Positions 16,822 to 23,648 of a stretch of 25,261 nucleotides of DNA are shown in pieces. The notes beneath the pieces are model-generated. The model was given only the letters and a program-made list of their open reading frames with translations. It did no database searches and was not told the origin of the DNA. Position 1 is the first letter of the stretch. Each line of letters begins with the position of its first letter. The position numbers and the translations under genes were made by a program. The stretch lies in NCBI GenBank assembly GCA_934153675.1, contig CAKPFG010000013.1, forward strand, positions 1-25,261, in the 5' to 3' direction. Source of the DNA: an uncultured Bacilli bacterium. Lineage in GTDB: Bacteria; Bacillota_I; Bacilli_A; RF39; UBA660.

Positions 16822-16826
16822 ATTAA

Positions 16827-17300
16827 TCACCTCATTATTTTTTTCTTACACGATATATATTCTGCAAATTCATCATCCGGAGAATCATTTTTTGCATGAA
16901 AACTATCATAATATTTCTTTAAACATTCTATATCAACTTTATCTTCAGCTGAAATCTTGTGAAAAGCAGAATTCATTCTATCTCCTACATCACCACAATA
17001 GAAAATTTGACTTGAATCTAATCTTGAATTAATATGAGAACCTAGAGCATATATTTTTTCTTTATCAACACCATTAACCAATAACTCTTTTAATGCTAAA
17101 AGTACTTCTTTTTTTACAGAACCTTCTTCCAAAGAAAATCCAGCTATTTCTTTACTATGATCAAAATATTTTCAATAAAAGCCATATTCATCAAATAACT
17201 CTATTAAATCTATTAAAGTTTGATCAATTCGCCAGCCTCCACCTTGAAAAACAAATAATCCATCTTTACTAGCCACTTTTAAGGGTATTAATTCTTTAAT
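16827..17300 (-). pseudogene. Broken gene of unknown family upstream of the kinase
   Basis: On the minus strand a strong RBS (GAGGAGG) is followed, 8 bases later, by ATT at 17298-17300 where ATG is expected. The frame then reads KELIPLKVASKDGLFVFQGG...LIELFDEYGFY, meets TGA at 17172-17174, and continues in the same frame as KYFDHSKEIAGFSLEEGSVK to a TGA at 16827. Restored, it would be about 158 residues, mixed alpha/beta with an acidic C-terminal part, and of no family known to me. The 101-codon part after the TGA would need a TTG start and has no RBS. TGG to TGA is the simplest explanation of the stop. Confidence 0.75.
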
Positions 17301-17353
17301 ATCTAACACCTCCTCATATATATAGTAGAATTTTGAGGTATAAACTACAAGTT

Positions 17354-17382
17354 TTGTTAATTTTTGCGTAAAAAATTAACAA
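17354..17382. promoter_or_regulatory. 12-bp inverted repeat between divergent genes (operator candidate)
   Basis: TTGTTAATTTTT and its exact complement AAAAATTAACAA, with the 5-base centre GCGTA. It lies between the -10 of the rightward gene (17390-17395) and the leftward genes, overlapping both probable -35 regions. A repressor bound here could control both directions. Confidence 0.6.
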
Positions 17383-17387
17383 GTTGT

Positions 17388-17395
17388 GGTATAAT
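17388..17395 (+). promoter_or_regulatory. Promoter of the orphan plus-strand gene
   Basis: TGGTATAAT is a perfect -10 with a TG extension; TTGCGT at 17364-17369 is a poorly spaced -35. RNA would start near 17402, so translation must use the ATG at 17426. Confidence 0.7.
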
Positions 17396-17425
17396 AGGCA
17401 ATACAAACAAGGAGATTTTGTATAT

Positions 17426-18424
17426 ATGGAAGAAAAAAAATATTCAGCATTCATTGATAATATTATTACACTTTGTCATTTGGTTAATGAATATGATGAA
17501 TTTGAAAAAAGACTATTAACATATATTTCGCCTAAATACAATAGAGATTTTGTCGCTCAGTTGTATGATATAACTGTGGAAAGAAAATTCAAGTTAGGAG
17601 CAAAAAAAGCAAAGAAATTTTATAGTGAAAATAAAGAGATAATTAACACAATTAACAAATACTCAAATGTTATGATATTTATAAATCAAAATTATGGATT
17701 TCATGGGGAATCAAATGAGAATTTCCAAGTTATTTATAAATATATCTCTAGCCACAAAGAAGAAATAGATAAAATGCTTGTTGTTTTACAAAAAATAAAA
17801 GAATTAGGTTTTGATAGATTATATTTTAACGAGAAATTAGATTTTACAAAAAAGATTTATGATGTTTCATCTGAATTTTGGAGAATTTATCGTTTTACTT
17901 ATGTTGCTAATGCTCAAGTCATACCTAACTATGATAGTTATATCAATTATAGAACTTTAGATTCAAATTATAAAATTGAATTAGAAAAGTCATTTGGAGA
18001 AGAATTTGCTACTTATGGACAAGAAATTATTGTAAATAGTTTATTATTTGACCCAAATACACTTCCTTCAAAATTAGATAGAGAAAATACGTACGATAAA
18101 GTTGTAAAATCAAAAAACGACCAAAAAGAAAAAACTACTATGATTAGAAATTCAGTTAATTTGAGTGTAAGTGTTTCTGATTTAGAAAGACAATTCAGTG
18201 TTGCTGATGTAATTATTAGTAGATTAGATGGAATTAAAAATAAAGAAGAATTTGTTGCAGTTTTATCTAGCATTAGAGGAGATTTAGAAAAACTAAAAAC
18301 TTTAACTGATGAACACAATACTAGTATTTCAGAACAAGAGCCATTATTAACACCAGATGTTTTGGAAAATGAAAAAACTTTATATTTAAGAAGAAGAGAA
18401 GATGCTTCAATACATTGGGACTAA
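17426..18424 (+). CDS. Orphan protein of unknown function
   Basis: 332 residues from the ATG at 17426 (AAGGAG about 11 bases upstream); the longer frame to 17384 starts inside the promoter. It is the only convincing plus-strand gene. No signal peptide or membrane segment. It is predicted mostly helical and charged, with a lysine-rich linker around 230-250 and a helical C-terminus ending YLRRREDASIHWD. I recognise no domain. It has its own promoter, an inverted-repeat operator and a strong terminator, and faces away from the enzyme genes, which is how regulators, toxins or defence proteins are often placed in mobile elements. None of these roles is shown by a motif. Confidence 0.85.
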   Translation: MEEKKYSAFIDNIITLCHLVNEYDEFEKRLLTYISPKYNRDFVAQLYDITVERKFKLGAKKAKKFYSENKEIINTINKYSNVMIFINQNYGFHGESNENFQVIYKYISSHKEEIDKMLVVLQKIKELGFDRLYFNEKLDFTKKIYDVSSEFWRIYRFTYVANAQVIPNYDSYINYRTLDSNYKIELEKSFGEEFATYGQEIIVNSLLFDPNTLPSKLDRENTYDKVVKSKNDQKEKTTMIRNSVNLSVSVSDLERQFSVADVIISRLDGIKNKEEFVAVLSSIRGDLEKLKTLTDEHNTSISEQEPLLTPDVLENEKTLYLRRREDASIHWD

Positions 18425-18437
18425 TTATAAAAAAGTA

Positions 18438-18479
18438 GAGTGCGAACACTTAATTAGTGTATCAGCACTCTTTTATTTT
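18438..18479 (+). terminator. Terminator of the orphan gene
   Basis: GAGTGC...GCACTC outer stem with an inner ACACT/AGTGT stem (18438-18470), then TTTTATTTT. It overlaps the tail of the convergent broken gene. Confidence 0.9.
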
Positions 18480-19351
18480 ATATCAAAAACTGCTGTAATT
18501 ACTTTGTTGTAATCACTAAAATCAAATTTACCATATTTATTTCTATTATTTGCATAAGCCCTCATATTTTTATACATAAAGTCTAAATCCTCATCAGCAT
18601 ATTGTTGTGAAAATATATCAAAGTAAAGAGTCTAGGCGAGTTGTTTTTTCTCACTATCGCTACCATTATCAATAATGTTAATTATTGAACCTTGTTCTCC
18701 TATTGGTTCTTTTCTATAAAAAAGTGTATGTATAATTGAAATTAGTATGCTTTCTATAGAATAATTTATATATTTTTCTTATTCATTTTTAGTATTAACA
18801 AAGTATTTTATTTTATTACTTTTACCTAAGTTTGATAATAAAGGTTTTAGATAATTTTCTGAATAGTTTATTACTTTATATTCATATTCAAAAATTTCTT
18901 TTATTTTTTGTGCAAATTCTTTTTTAGTCTTTGTGTCATTAGAAGCTAAAAAGTAGTTATCTTTTTCATCACATAATTGCCTGTACTTATCTAAATCAAA
19001 CATTAGGAACATATTTTTATTTCCATTATCATTAGATGAAAATTTTGTATCATTATTGTCATCATCTTTAGCAACTAAAGTTTCCATTAAAAATGATATT
19101 GCTTTCAAATAAACTCTTCTTGTACCCGAGTTTGTTTTTATTTGGTTTTTATCATATTCAACGATACCATTATCATTTAATTCTAATAGTATAGGCTCTA
19201 TATATTCATAAAAATAATTCATAGTAATATCGCCAACAGCAATATTATCGTAGTCGGTTTTATTATCAATATTTTGTTCTTTTTCCTTTATCATTTCTTT
19301 AATAATGTCTATTTTGTTAAAATTAACTAATTCGTTCATATACATCACCAT
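18473..19351 (-). pseudogene. Decayed gene, distal part, three in-frame pieces
   Basis: One minus-strand frame from MNELVNFNKIDIIKEMIKEK (ATGs at 19351-19337) is open for 190 codons to a TAA at 18779. It continues as EKYINYSIESILISIIHTLF to a TAG at 18632, then as TLYFDIFSQQYADEDLDFMY to the final TAA at 18473. The reading frame is kept throughout, so this was one protein of about 290 residues. It is rich in Asp/Asn/Lys, helical, and of unknown family. It overlaps the preceding piece by 29 bases, so it was either a second gene or the frameshifted end of the first. Confidence 0.65.
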
Positions 19352-19990
19352 ACCTTTTTATCATATCATTTGCTTTCTTATATAGTGGAATAAAGTATTG
19401 TTCCTTAATCTCTTCTAAAGATAATTCTTGTTCTTTCTTTTTAATATCTTTAAATTGCTTATATATGTCTATTAAGTCATTTAGTAATTTGTTTATATAG
19501 TCGGATTTAACTTTTATCTTATGAGAATAAAAGCATTGTTCCATTGTGAAATAGAAGAAGAATAAGTCAAATCTTTCAAGAAGTATATTATTGTTATACT
19601 TTATATCTTCGTCTACTTTGTTTTTTACAATACCAATAAATGCCATAAAGTTCCTAGAGTTGTCTATAAAGTTATCGTTATTGTAATCTATATTACAAGA
19701 TTTAAGATATATCTTATATAGTTCATCTGGACTTGTTCCCGGTGTTATTTCTTCTTCGATTTTATAATCATTAATTATATTTACTAGTCCATTATTAAGT
19801 GAAGAGAGTAATTTATATAGAGCCTAGTTTGTTTAAATCATTATCATCTAGCTTAACACCATTATTCTCGTAAAACTTGTTTTTAAATTCTTGTTTAAAC
19901 TCTTGGCTTTTAATATAGATATTATCAAACTTAGAAAAGTATTTTGTGTAATTTCTATAATTCTTTATAGTGTTCTTTTGATAAGAAATG
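19323..19990 (-). pseudogene. Decayed gene, proximal part, without a start
   Basis: From near 19990 the frame that continues out of the YfcE remnant reads NTIKNYRNYTKYFSKFDNIY to LDDNDLNKL. A frame change at 19813-19826 (with a TAG in the new frame) leads into ALYKLLSSLNNGLVNIINDY, and the frame stays open through FLLERFDLFF-like helical sequence to a TGA/TAA region at 19323. No RBS or start codon is seen at the 5' end, so the beginning seems to have been deleted and joined to the end of the YfcE gene. Family not recognised. Confidence 0.55.
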
Positions 19991-20534
19991 TTTTCTAGGT
20001 TTATACTATCAAATATATTTTCTTCTATATCATAAATAGTAAATTTTCTATTTTCATACATCATATATGTAGAATTATTGTTTTCTTTAGGTATAGATAT
20101 TGAACCAACATTGATATATACCATATCTTTTTCTTTTTTTATATATGGTATGTGTTCAGGCCATATACCAATATACCTTTTCTGTTAAATTTTCTATTCT
20201 TTTCTAAATTATATTCATTACCATGAGTTAAATAAATATCTAGCCCATCTACACATATTAAAGCTAAATTATTACAAATTGGAAAATCACTTGCTTTAAT
20301 ATCAACGTCTGAATCACAATTACCTTTTAAACAAATAATTTTATCAGAATATTTAGTTAATATATCTTTAACATTCATACTATTAACTTCATACTTTTGA
20401 TTATACGTAGGACCGGCATAATATAAATCACCAAGAACTACTAATTTATCTATTTTTTCTTTTTCAATAACTTTTTCTATTTTTTTTAAATTAATATTAA
20501 TACCATGTATATCTGATATAAATAATATCTTAAT
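19990..20534 (-). pseudogene. YfcE-type metallophosphodiesterase, frameshifted
   Basis: After a good RBS (AAAGGAG) the frame opens with ATT (20532-20534) instead of ATG: KILFISDIHG, LVVLGDLYYAGP, CLKGNCDSDVD and IYLTHGNEYN are the metal-binding D-x-H, GD, GNCD and H motifs of the YfcE/MJ0936 family in the right order. At the last motif, expected GHTHIP, one base is missing near 20161 (GGCC-TGAACACATACCA). The frame shifts and continues as HIPYIKKEKDMVYINVGSISIPK, the typical NPGSxSxPK ending. The restored length of about 180 residues equals E. coli YfcE (184). It would be the third gene after the ASCH-transglutaminase gene, 15 bases from its stop. It once hydrolysed phosphodiesters; now inactive unless frameshifting occurs. 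Confidence 0.88.
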
Positions 20535-20549
20535 GTTTGTCTCTCCTTT

Positions 20550-21986
20550 CTACTTAAATTTTTCTATTACTTCAAATATTTCAAATATTACTTTAGTATT
20601 ATCATTAAAATTAGTATTTATTTTACTAAAGTAATCTATATGAACTTTTCTCCATTCTTTTAAAGAATTATTTTCACCTTCCAATTTTGCTAGATCCCAA
20701 GTAATATTCGTAAATTCAGTTATAATAACCTTTTTTGTTTTTAAAATACATATATCATTATTATTTGAATCAATTAATATTGATAATTCACCTACTGTAG
20801 GTAAAATATCATATTCATACAAAGATGTTGTTGCTGTCTTTTTACCATCTAACACAAGTTTCACTAATTTATCTGTATCTATTCCAAATGTCCACCTATT
20901 AATTGAATTTAAATTATTATTTTTTAGTACATCTAAATTATTAATATAACTGTTAAACTCTTTAAATGAAATATTATAATCAATTTTATAAAACTCTGTT
21001 ATAGGTCTTGATATACCACCTGACAACTTAATATAATAATCATTAATTGTTTTTAATGCTTCTTGTTCATCTTCATATTCATATATACCTATTCTATACC
21101 AATTCGGATGTTCAATATGATAAACTTTATTATCAATATAGCATAATATGAAACAATGCATATGTTCTTCTTCATCTAGCTTATTAAAATTATTAGGCTC
21201 ATATATTCTAGTTGCAAACATTTTATTCTTAATATTTATTTTATTTAATAAATAATTCATTAATTTAACTTGATCAATACATGTACCAATACCATATTTT
21301 AATATTTCATCTATAGATAAGGTTCTATAAAGCTTCCTAAAATTTTTCATATTTCCAATATGGATTTCATTATTAATATCTAACCATCCATATCTAATAT
21401 TATTTTTCATAAAATCTAAAATATCATCTATAGTTTTTAAATTAGAAGTATCAGGTATTATTTTATCTGTCTTAATTCTAACAATTATGCCATCTACTAT
21501 ATTATCAAATTTTTTCCAAGTAGTTTCTTTATATACTTCAAATCCAACATCAAGGAAAGCTTTTAAAGTATTTTCTCTATCTTTTTCAAAAGTATCATAA
21601 AGATATTCTATACCATTTTTATTAGCTTCTTTTATTAAAAGTCTTAATGCATCTTTTGAATATCCTTTACCTCGATATTTACTTTCAATTAAAACACCAC
21701 ATTCATAAATATCATCATTTTTATTATATTGATAATTAACATATCCAACATATCTATTAATAGTACAATCTTTTATATAAGCAAAATACTTGTTTTCATT
21801 TATTCTCTTATTATATGTATCTCTCCATTTTTCTTTTGGAAAATCTATACAACCTGTATTATAATGATACCCAAAGTATGATACATCATATTCTGCATTA
21901 TAACTCATTGTTTTAGAATCACTTTCAAGTTTTTGTTCATAAGAATATTGATTTAATTTAGGAATAACTAATTCTATATTTTTCAT
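20550..21986 (-). CDS. GNAT acetyltransferase - transglutaminase-like - ASCH fusion
   Basis: 478 residues from the ATG at 21986, which overlaps the previous stop (TAATG); the longer frame to 22010 lacks an RBS. Three domains follow. Residues about 1-160 are a GNAT acetyltransferase, with VLIESKYRGKGYSKDALRLL (the R/Q-x-x-G-x-G/A acetyl-CoA loop). Residues about 180-335 are a transglutaminase-like cysteine fold with GIGTCIDQVKL (Cys236), EHMHCFILCYI (His277) and YHIEHPNW (Glu292 or His293) as the likely triad. Residues about 362-478 are an ASCH domain, with INRWTFGIDTDKLVKLVLDG and GKKTATTSLYEY typical. ASCH domains bind RNA or modified nucleotides. A second ASCH protein lies just upstream. 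Possible roles are modification of a nucleoside-like drug or of RNA; inference. Confidence 0.88.
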   Translation of the reverse strand: MKNIELVIPKLNQYSYEQKLESDSKTMSYNAEYDVSYFGYHYNTGCIDFPKEKWRDTYNKRINENKYFAYIKDCTINRYVGYVNYQYNKNDDIYECGVLIESKYRGKGYSKDALRLLIKEANKNGIEYLYDTFEKDRENTLKAFLDVGFEVYKETTWKKFDNIVDGIIVRIKTDKIIPDTSNLKTIDDILDFMKNNIRYGWLDINNEIHIGNMKNFRKLYRTLSIDEILKYGIGTCIDQVKLMNYLLNKINIKNKMFATRIYEPNNFNKLDEEEHMHCFILCYIDNKVYHIEHPNWYRIGIYEYEDEQEALKTINDYYIKLSGGISRPITEFYKIDYNISFKEFNSYINNLDVLKNNNLNSINRWTFGIDTDKLVKLVLDGKKTATTSLYEYDILPTVGELSILIDSNNNDICILKTKKVIITEFTNITWDLAKLEGENNSLKEWRKVHIDYFSKINTNFNDNTKVIFEIFEVIEKFK

Positions 21987-22741
21987 TAAACTCTGCCTTT
22001 TCCCCACCAATCAGGAATTAATTCTTCTAATCTCACTATTTCTTTAGTATCAGTATTTTTTAGTATCTCAATATCCTTACTATTCTTAGAAAGTTGCATC
22101 ATATATTCTCTACAAGCACCACAAGGTGAACCAACATTACCTTTAGAATCAACACATACTAATTTTATAATTTCATTTTCTCCATTCGTAATCATATTAG
22201 CAATAGCATTTCGCTCTCCACACATACCTAGTGTTGATGCTGTATCAATACATACTCCTGTATAAATATTATGATTTTTAGTTAATATTGCTGCGCTAAC
22301 TTGTCCTGCACTAATCATACCTGATACATCTCTAGGATTTCTTACATTTTTAGCATGCTCATATAATTCTTCCCAAACAGTATTTTCGCTATATAAATAT
22401 TCTATATGAATAGCGTATACACCATTTTTCTTAATAGCTTCTTGATATCCATCAAGTTTACTAACATTTCTAATTGCTTCTTCTTTATCATTAGTAGATG
22501 AAGTTGTATATCTAGTTCCTTCTAAAGTAAAAAGTTCTTCTAATGAATCATAATAATTTGCCTCTTTAACTTTAACATAAAATACACCTAAATTATTACT
22601 AGTAAATTCTATAATATCATTTTGTTTTAATTTACTATAATCGTGCTCACTATTTTCTTTATTTGCTCTAATTTCTACTCTTTTAGTATTATTTTTGATA
22701 GCTAGAGCTGCTCTATCATTAATATTTAATTTCATTATCAT
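21986..22741 (-). CDS. ASCH - cytidine/blasticidin deaminase-like fusion
   Basis: 251 residues; AGGAGG 8 bases before the ATG at 22741. Residues about 1-115 form an ASCH domain (LNINDRAALAIKNNTKRVEI, typical IxxGxKxxExR-like opening, here with Asn-Asn). Residues 120-251 form a cytidine-deaminase fold: MCGERNAI gives the Zn ligand Cys174 and proton-shuttling Glu176, and SPCGACRE gives Cys207 and Cys210. The ending VRLEELIPDWW resembles the EELIP/RELLP tail of blasticidin S deaminases more than housekeeping Cdd, and CGE replaces the usual CAE. It likely deaminates a cytosine-containing nucleoside, perhaps an antibiotic. It is preceded by a leader-peptide attenuator and is coupled to the next gene by TAATG. 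Confidence 0.9.
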   Translation of the reverse strand: MIMKLNINDRAALAIKNNTKRVEIRANKENSEHDYSKLKQNDIIEFTSNNLGVFYVKVKEANYYDSLEELFTLEGTRYTTSSTNDKEEAIRNVSKLDGYQEAIKKNGVYAIHIEYLYSENTVWEELYEHAKNVRNPRDVSGMISAGQVSAAILTKNHNIYTGVCIDTASTLGMCGERNAIANMITNGENEIIKLVCVDSKGNVGSPCGACREYMMQLSKNSKDIEILKNTDTKEIVRLEELIPDWWGKGRV

Positions 22742-22757
22742 TTTAATATCCTCCTAA

Positions 22758-22784
22758 CAAAAAAATTCTGCATAATGCAGAATT
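22758..22784 (-). terminator. Attenuator terminator before the ASCH-deaminase gene
   Basis: On the minus strand AATTCTGCAT/ATGCAGAATT (22764-22784) is followed by a T-run. Its 5' arm also pairs with the leader ORF (see antiterminator), so formation is conditional. Confidence 0.85.
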
Positions 22785-22853
22785 AATTTTATAATCTAAA
22801 AGAATATTCCTAAAAGTTTAATAAATTAGGAGTAGTGATTAATTCTGCATTAT
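22772..22853 (-). promoter_or_regulatory. Antiterminator pairing of the leader
   Basis: ATAATGCAGAATTAAT, codons 7-13 of the leader peptide (22853-22838), is perfectly complementary over 16 bases to 22787-22772, which holds the 5' arm of the terminator. The two hairpins exclude each other, the hallmark of ribosome-sensed attenuation. Confidence 0.8.
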
Positions 22854-22875
22854 TTATAACTTGTAAATTTTTCAT
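22810..22875 (-). CDS. Leader peptide of the ASCH-deaminase operon
   Basis: 21-residue ORF starting MKNLQVINNAEL, rich in Asn/Leu and ending in LLNF. A strong RBS (AAAGGAG) lies 9-13 bases before the ATG at 22875. It lies between a promoter and a conditional terminator, and its own codons form the antiterminator strand. Stalling of ribosomes early in this ORF, as caused by several ribosome-targeting antibiotics, would leave the strand free to pair and let RNA polymerase read through. No tandem codons for a single amino acid are present, which argues against amino-acid control. Confidence 0.75.
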   Translation of the reverse strand: MKNLQVINNAELITTPNLLNF

Positions 22876-22913
22876 CTTAATCACACTCCTTTCTTTAAAT
22901 AATTTACACCTAT

Positions 22914-22942
22914 AATATATCACACTTTAATCATTTTGTAAA
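22914..22942 (-). promoter_or_regulatory. Promoter of the leader / ASCH-deaminase operon
   Basis: TTTACA (22937-22942), 17-base spacer, TATATT (22914-22919) on the minus strand; the start point would be about 30 bases before the leader ATG. Confidence 0.6.
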
Positions 22943-22980
22943 TTACATATACATTTTTCTATAACGATTAAAACAAATCA

Positions 22981-23028
22981 TTTTTATTTTTTAGGAAAAA
23001 CTAATTAAAATTCCTAAAAAAATAAAAT
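22981..23028. repeat. Long AT-rich inverted repeat (hairpin) at the right end of the element
   Basis: TTTTATTTTTTAGGAA and TTCCTAAAAAAATAAAA face each other across about 13 bases, with one extra A. It can fold in either direction and may be a two-way terminator protecting the operon from outside transcription, or an end structure. Confidence 0.6.
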
Positions 23029-23039
23029 TTATTATATTT

Positions 23040-23089
23040 ATGTTACTTTTCTAATTATTATTTTGGTATTTTAATTTTAAAAGTAACAT
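23040..23089. repeat. 11-bp inverted repeat flanking 28 bases
   Basis: ATGTTACTTTT (23040-23050) and AAAAGTAACAT (23079-23089). It lies just beyond the point where the hypothetical extended recombinase frame ends. Possibly a binding site for recombinase or a directionality factor; otherwise unexplained. Confidence 0.5.
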
Positions 23090-23090
23090 T

Positions 23091-23204
23091 TTATATTTCT
23101 ACAAAACAATTATAATTAAACCTAACATCATACTTTTTAGTATATTTACTAATCATTCCCCTAGTTATCATAAGGGTATCATTTATTAGACAGTAAGGTG
23201 TATT
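23091..23204 (-). other. Detached recombinase C-terminal coding segment at the right end
   Basis: Read on the minus strand from the right junction in the frame of the left-end recombinase, this is open for 37 codons to a TAA: NTPYCLINDTLMITRGM, then a segment ending NYNCFVEI. It has no start of its own. If the ends are joined as in an excised circle, the frame passes from ...KKFHLLDP into it without a break. The polar, beta-strand-like ending is comparable to the end of the second recombinase (RINVYLSYDID). I read it as the native recombinase tail, cut off by integration. Confidence 0.65.
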
Positions 23205-23209
23205 GGGGT
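23179..23209. repeat. Right attachment junction with core GGGGT and 13-bp arm
   Basis: The arm TCATTTATTAGAC (23179-23191) is the exact reverse complement of the left arm. The core GGGGT is at 23205-23209, 13 bases away, whereas on the left the arm touches the core. The PBP gene resumes to the right. Confidence 0.85.
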
Positions 23210-23572
23210 TACTGATACACCCTGCCCAAAAGCTGTTGTAGCAAGTTCTAAATCACCTATTTTATTCTCATTAAATAAAATACCACTAGATTCGCCAACT
23301 ATATCAACACCTGTTTTTTTGCCAAAACCAAAATTTTTAATATAACTAAATAACTTTTCTTTGCCTAATTTAAGACCTAAATTTACAAACCCTGGATTGC
23401 AGGAATTTTCTACTACCTCCAAATATGTTTGATCACCATGCCCTCCATGTTTCCAACAATGTAAATGAGCCCCCTCAACAGTAATAGATCCACTATCAGA
23501 ATAACGATCTTTTTCTAGATCTACTATTTTTTCTTCCAAAGCTGTTGCTAACGTTATTATTTTGAAAGTAAC
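23205..23572 (-). pseudogene. Middle part of the split class B penicillin-binding protein
   Basis: On the minus strand the frame opens at TFKIITLATALEEKIVDLEK, the sequence that follows the catalytic Ser in class B PBPs (S-T-F-K). It continues with the second active-site motif SCN in VVENSCNPGFVNLGL and ends TAFGQGVSVTP at the element junction. The residue in front of TFK is Val (GTT, 23570-23572) where Ser is needed, because a second element joins here. No RBS or start exists for it. Together with 6596-7267 it forms a continuous transpeptidase plus PASTA; the N-terminal part must lie beyond 25261. Confidence 0.92.
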
Positions 23573-23580
23573 CCCCGAAA
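23570..23580. mobile_element. Left boundary of a second integrated element
   Basis: The PBP frame ends abruptly at the codon for the catalytic serine. To the right come a T-rich spacer, a terminator and a serine recombinase, the same order as at the left edge of the first element. The minus-strand junction reads CGGGGGTTACTTTC. The other end and exact core are outside the window. Confidence 0.75.
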
Positions 23581-23596
23581 ACGATAACTAAACAAA

Positions 23597-23648
23597 ACAA
23601 AAAAAAGACTAGATTACCATATATAATTTATATACGATAACCTAGTCT
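23597..23648 (-). terminator. Terminator of the second recombinase
   Basis: Long hairpin, AGACTAGGTTATCGTATATA paired with its near-complement (23606-23648), then a run of T's. The TAG stop of the recombinase (23642-23644) lies inside the stem. Confidence 0.88.

Larger units (their letters stand above)
7263..23204. mobile_element. 15.9-kb integrative element inserted in the PBP gene
   Basis: Boundaries come from the broken PBP reading frame: chromosome sides are GTAACCCC (right, minus strand) and CCCCGTTAC (left). Both junctions share GGGGT on the plus strand (7263-7267 and 23205-23209), so the edges are known to within 5 bases. A perfect 13-bp inverted repeat lies near the ends (7266-7278 GTCTAATAAATGA; 23179-23191 TCATTTATTAGAC). 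The recombinase sits at the left edge, as usual for serine-integrase elements. I see no conjugation, relaxase, phage capsid or replication gene, so it is an integrative element moved by others, an intervening element, or a degraded one. The cargo is two enzyme operons, one orphan gene and several broken genes. Confidence 0.9.

Noticed and set aside
17152..17180. TGA read as Trp (Mycoplasma-type code)
   Set aside because: Several intact genes end at TGA in ATGA overlaps (1318, 11581, 13511) and Trp is encoded by TGG throughout, so one internal TGA is better explained as a mutation.
18013..18318. Minus-strand ORF of 101 codons inside the orphan gene, and other antisense ORFs at 13093-13293, 13593-13808, 16642-17032 and 23946-24519
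   Set aside because: All are shadows of stronger genes on the other strand, without RBS or sensible composition.
7263..23204. Classification as a conjugative element or prophage
   Set aside because: No relaxase, coupling protein, type IV secretion, capsid, portal or lysis genes are visible.
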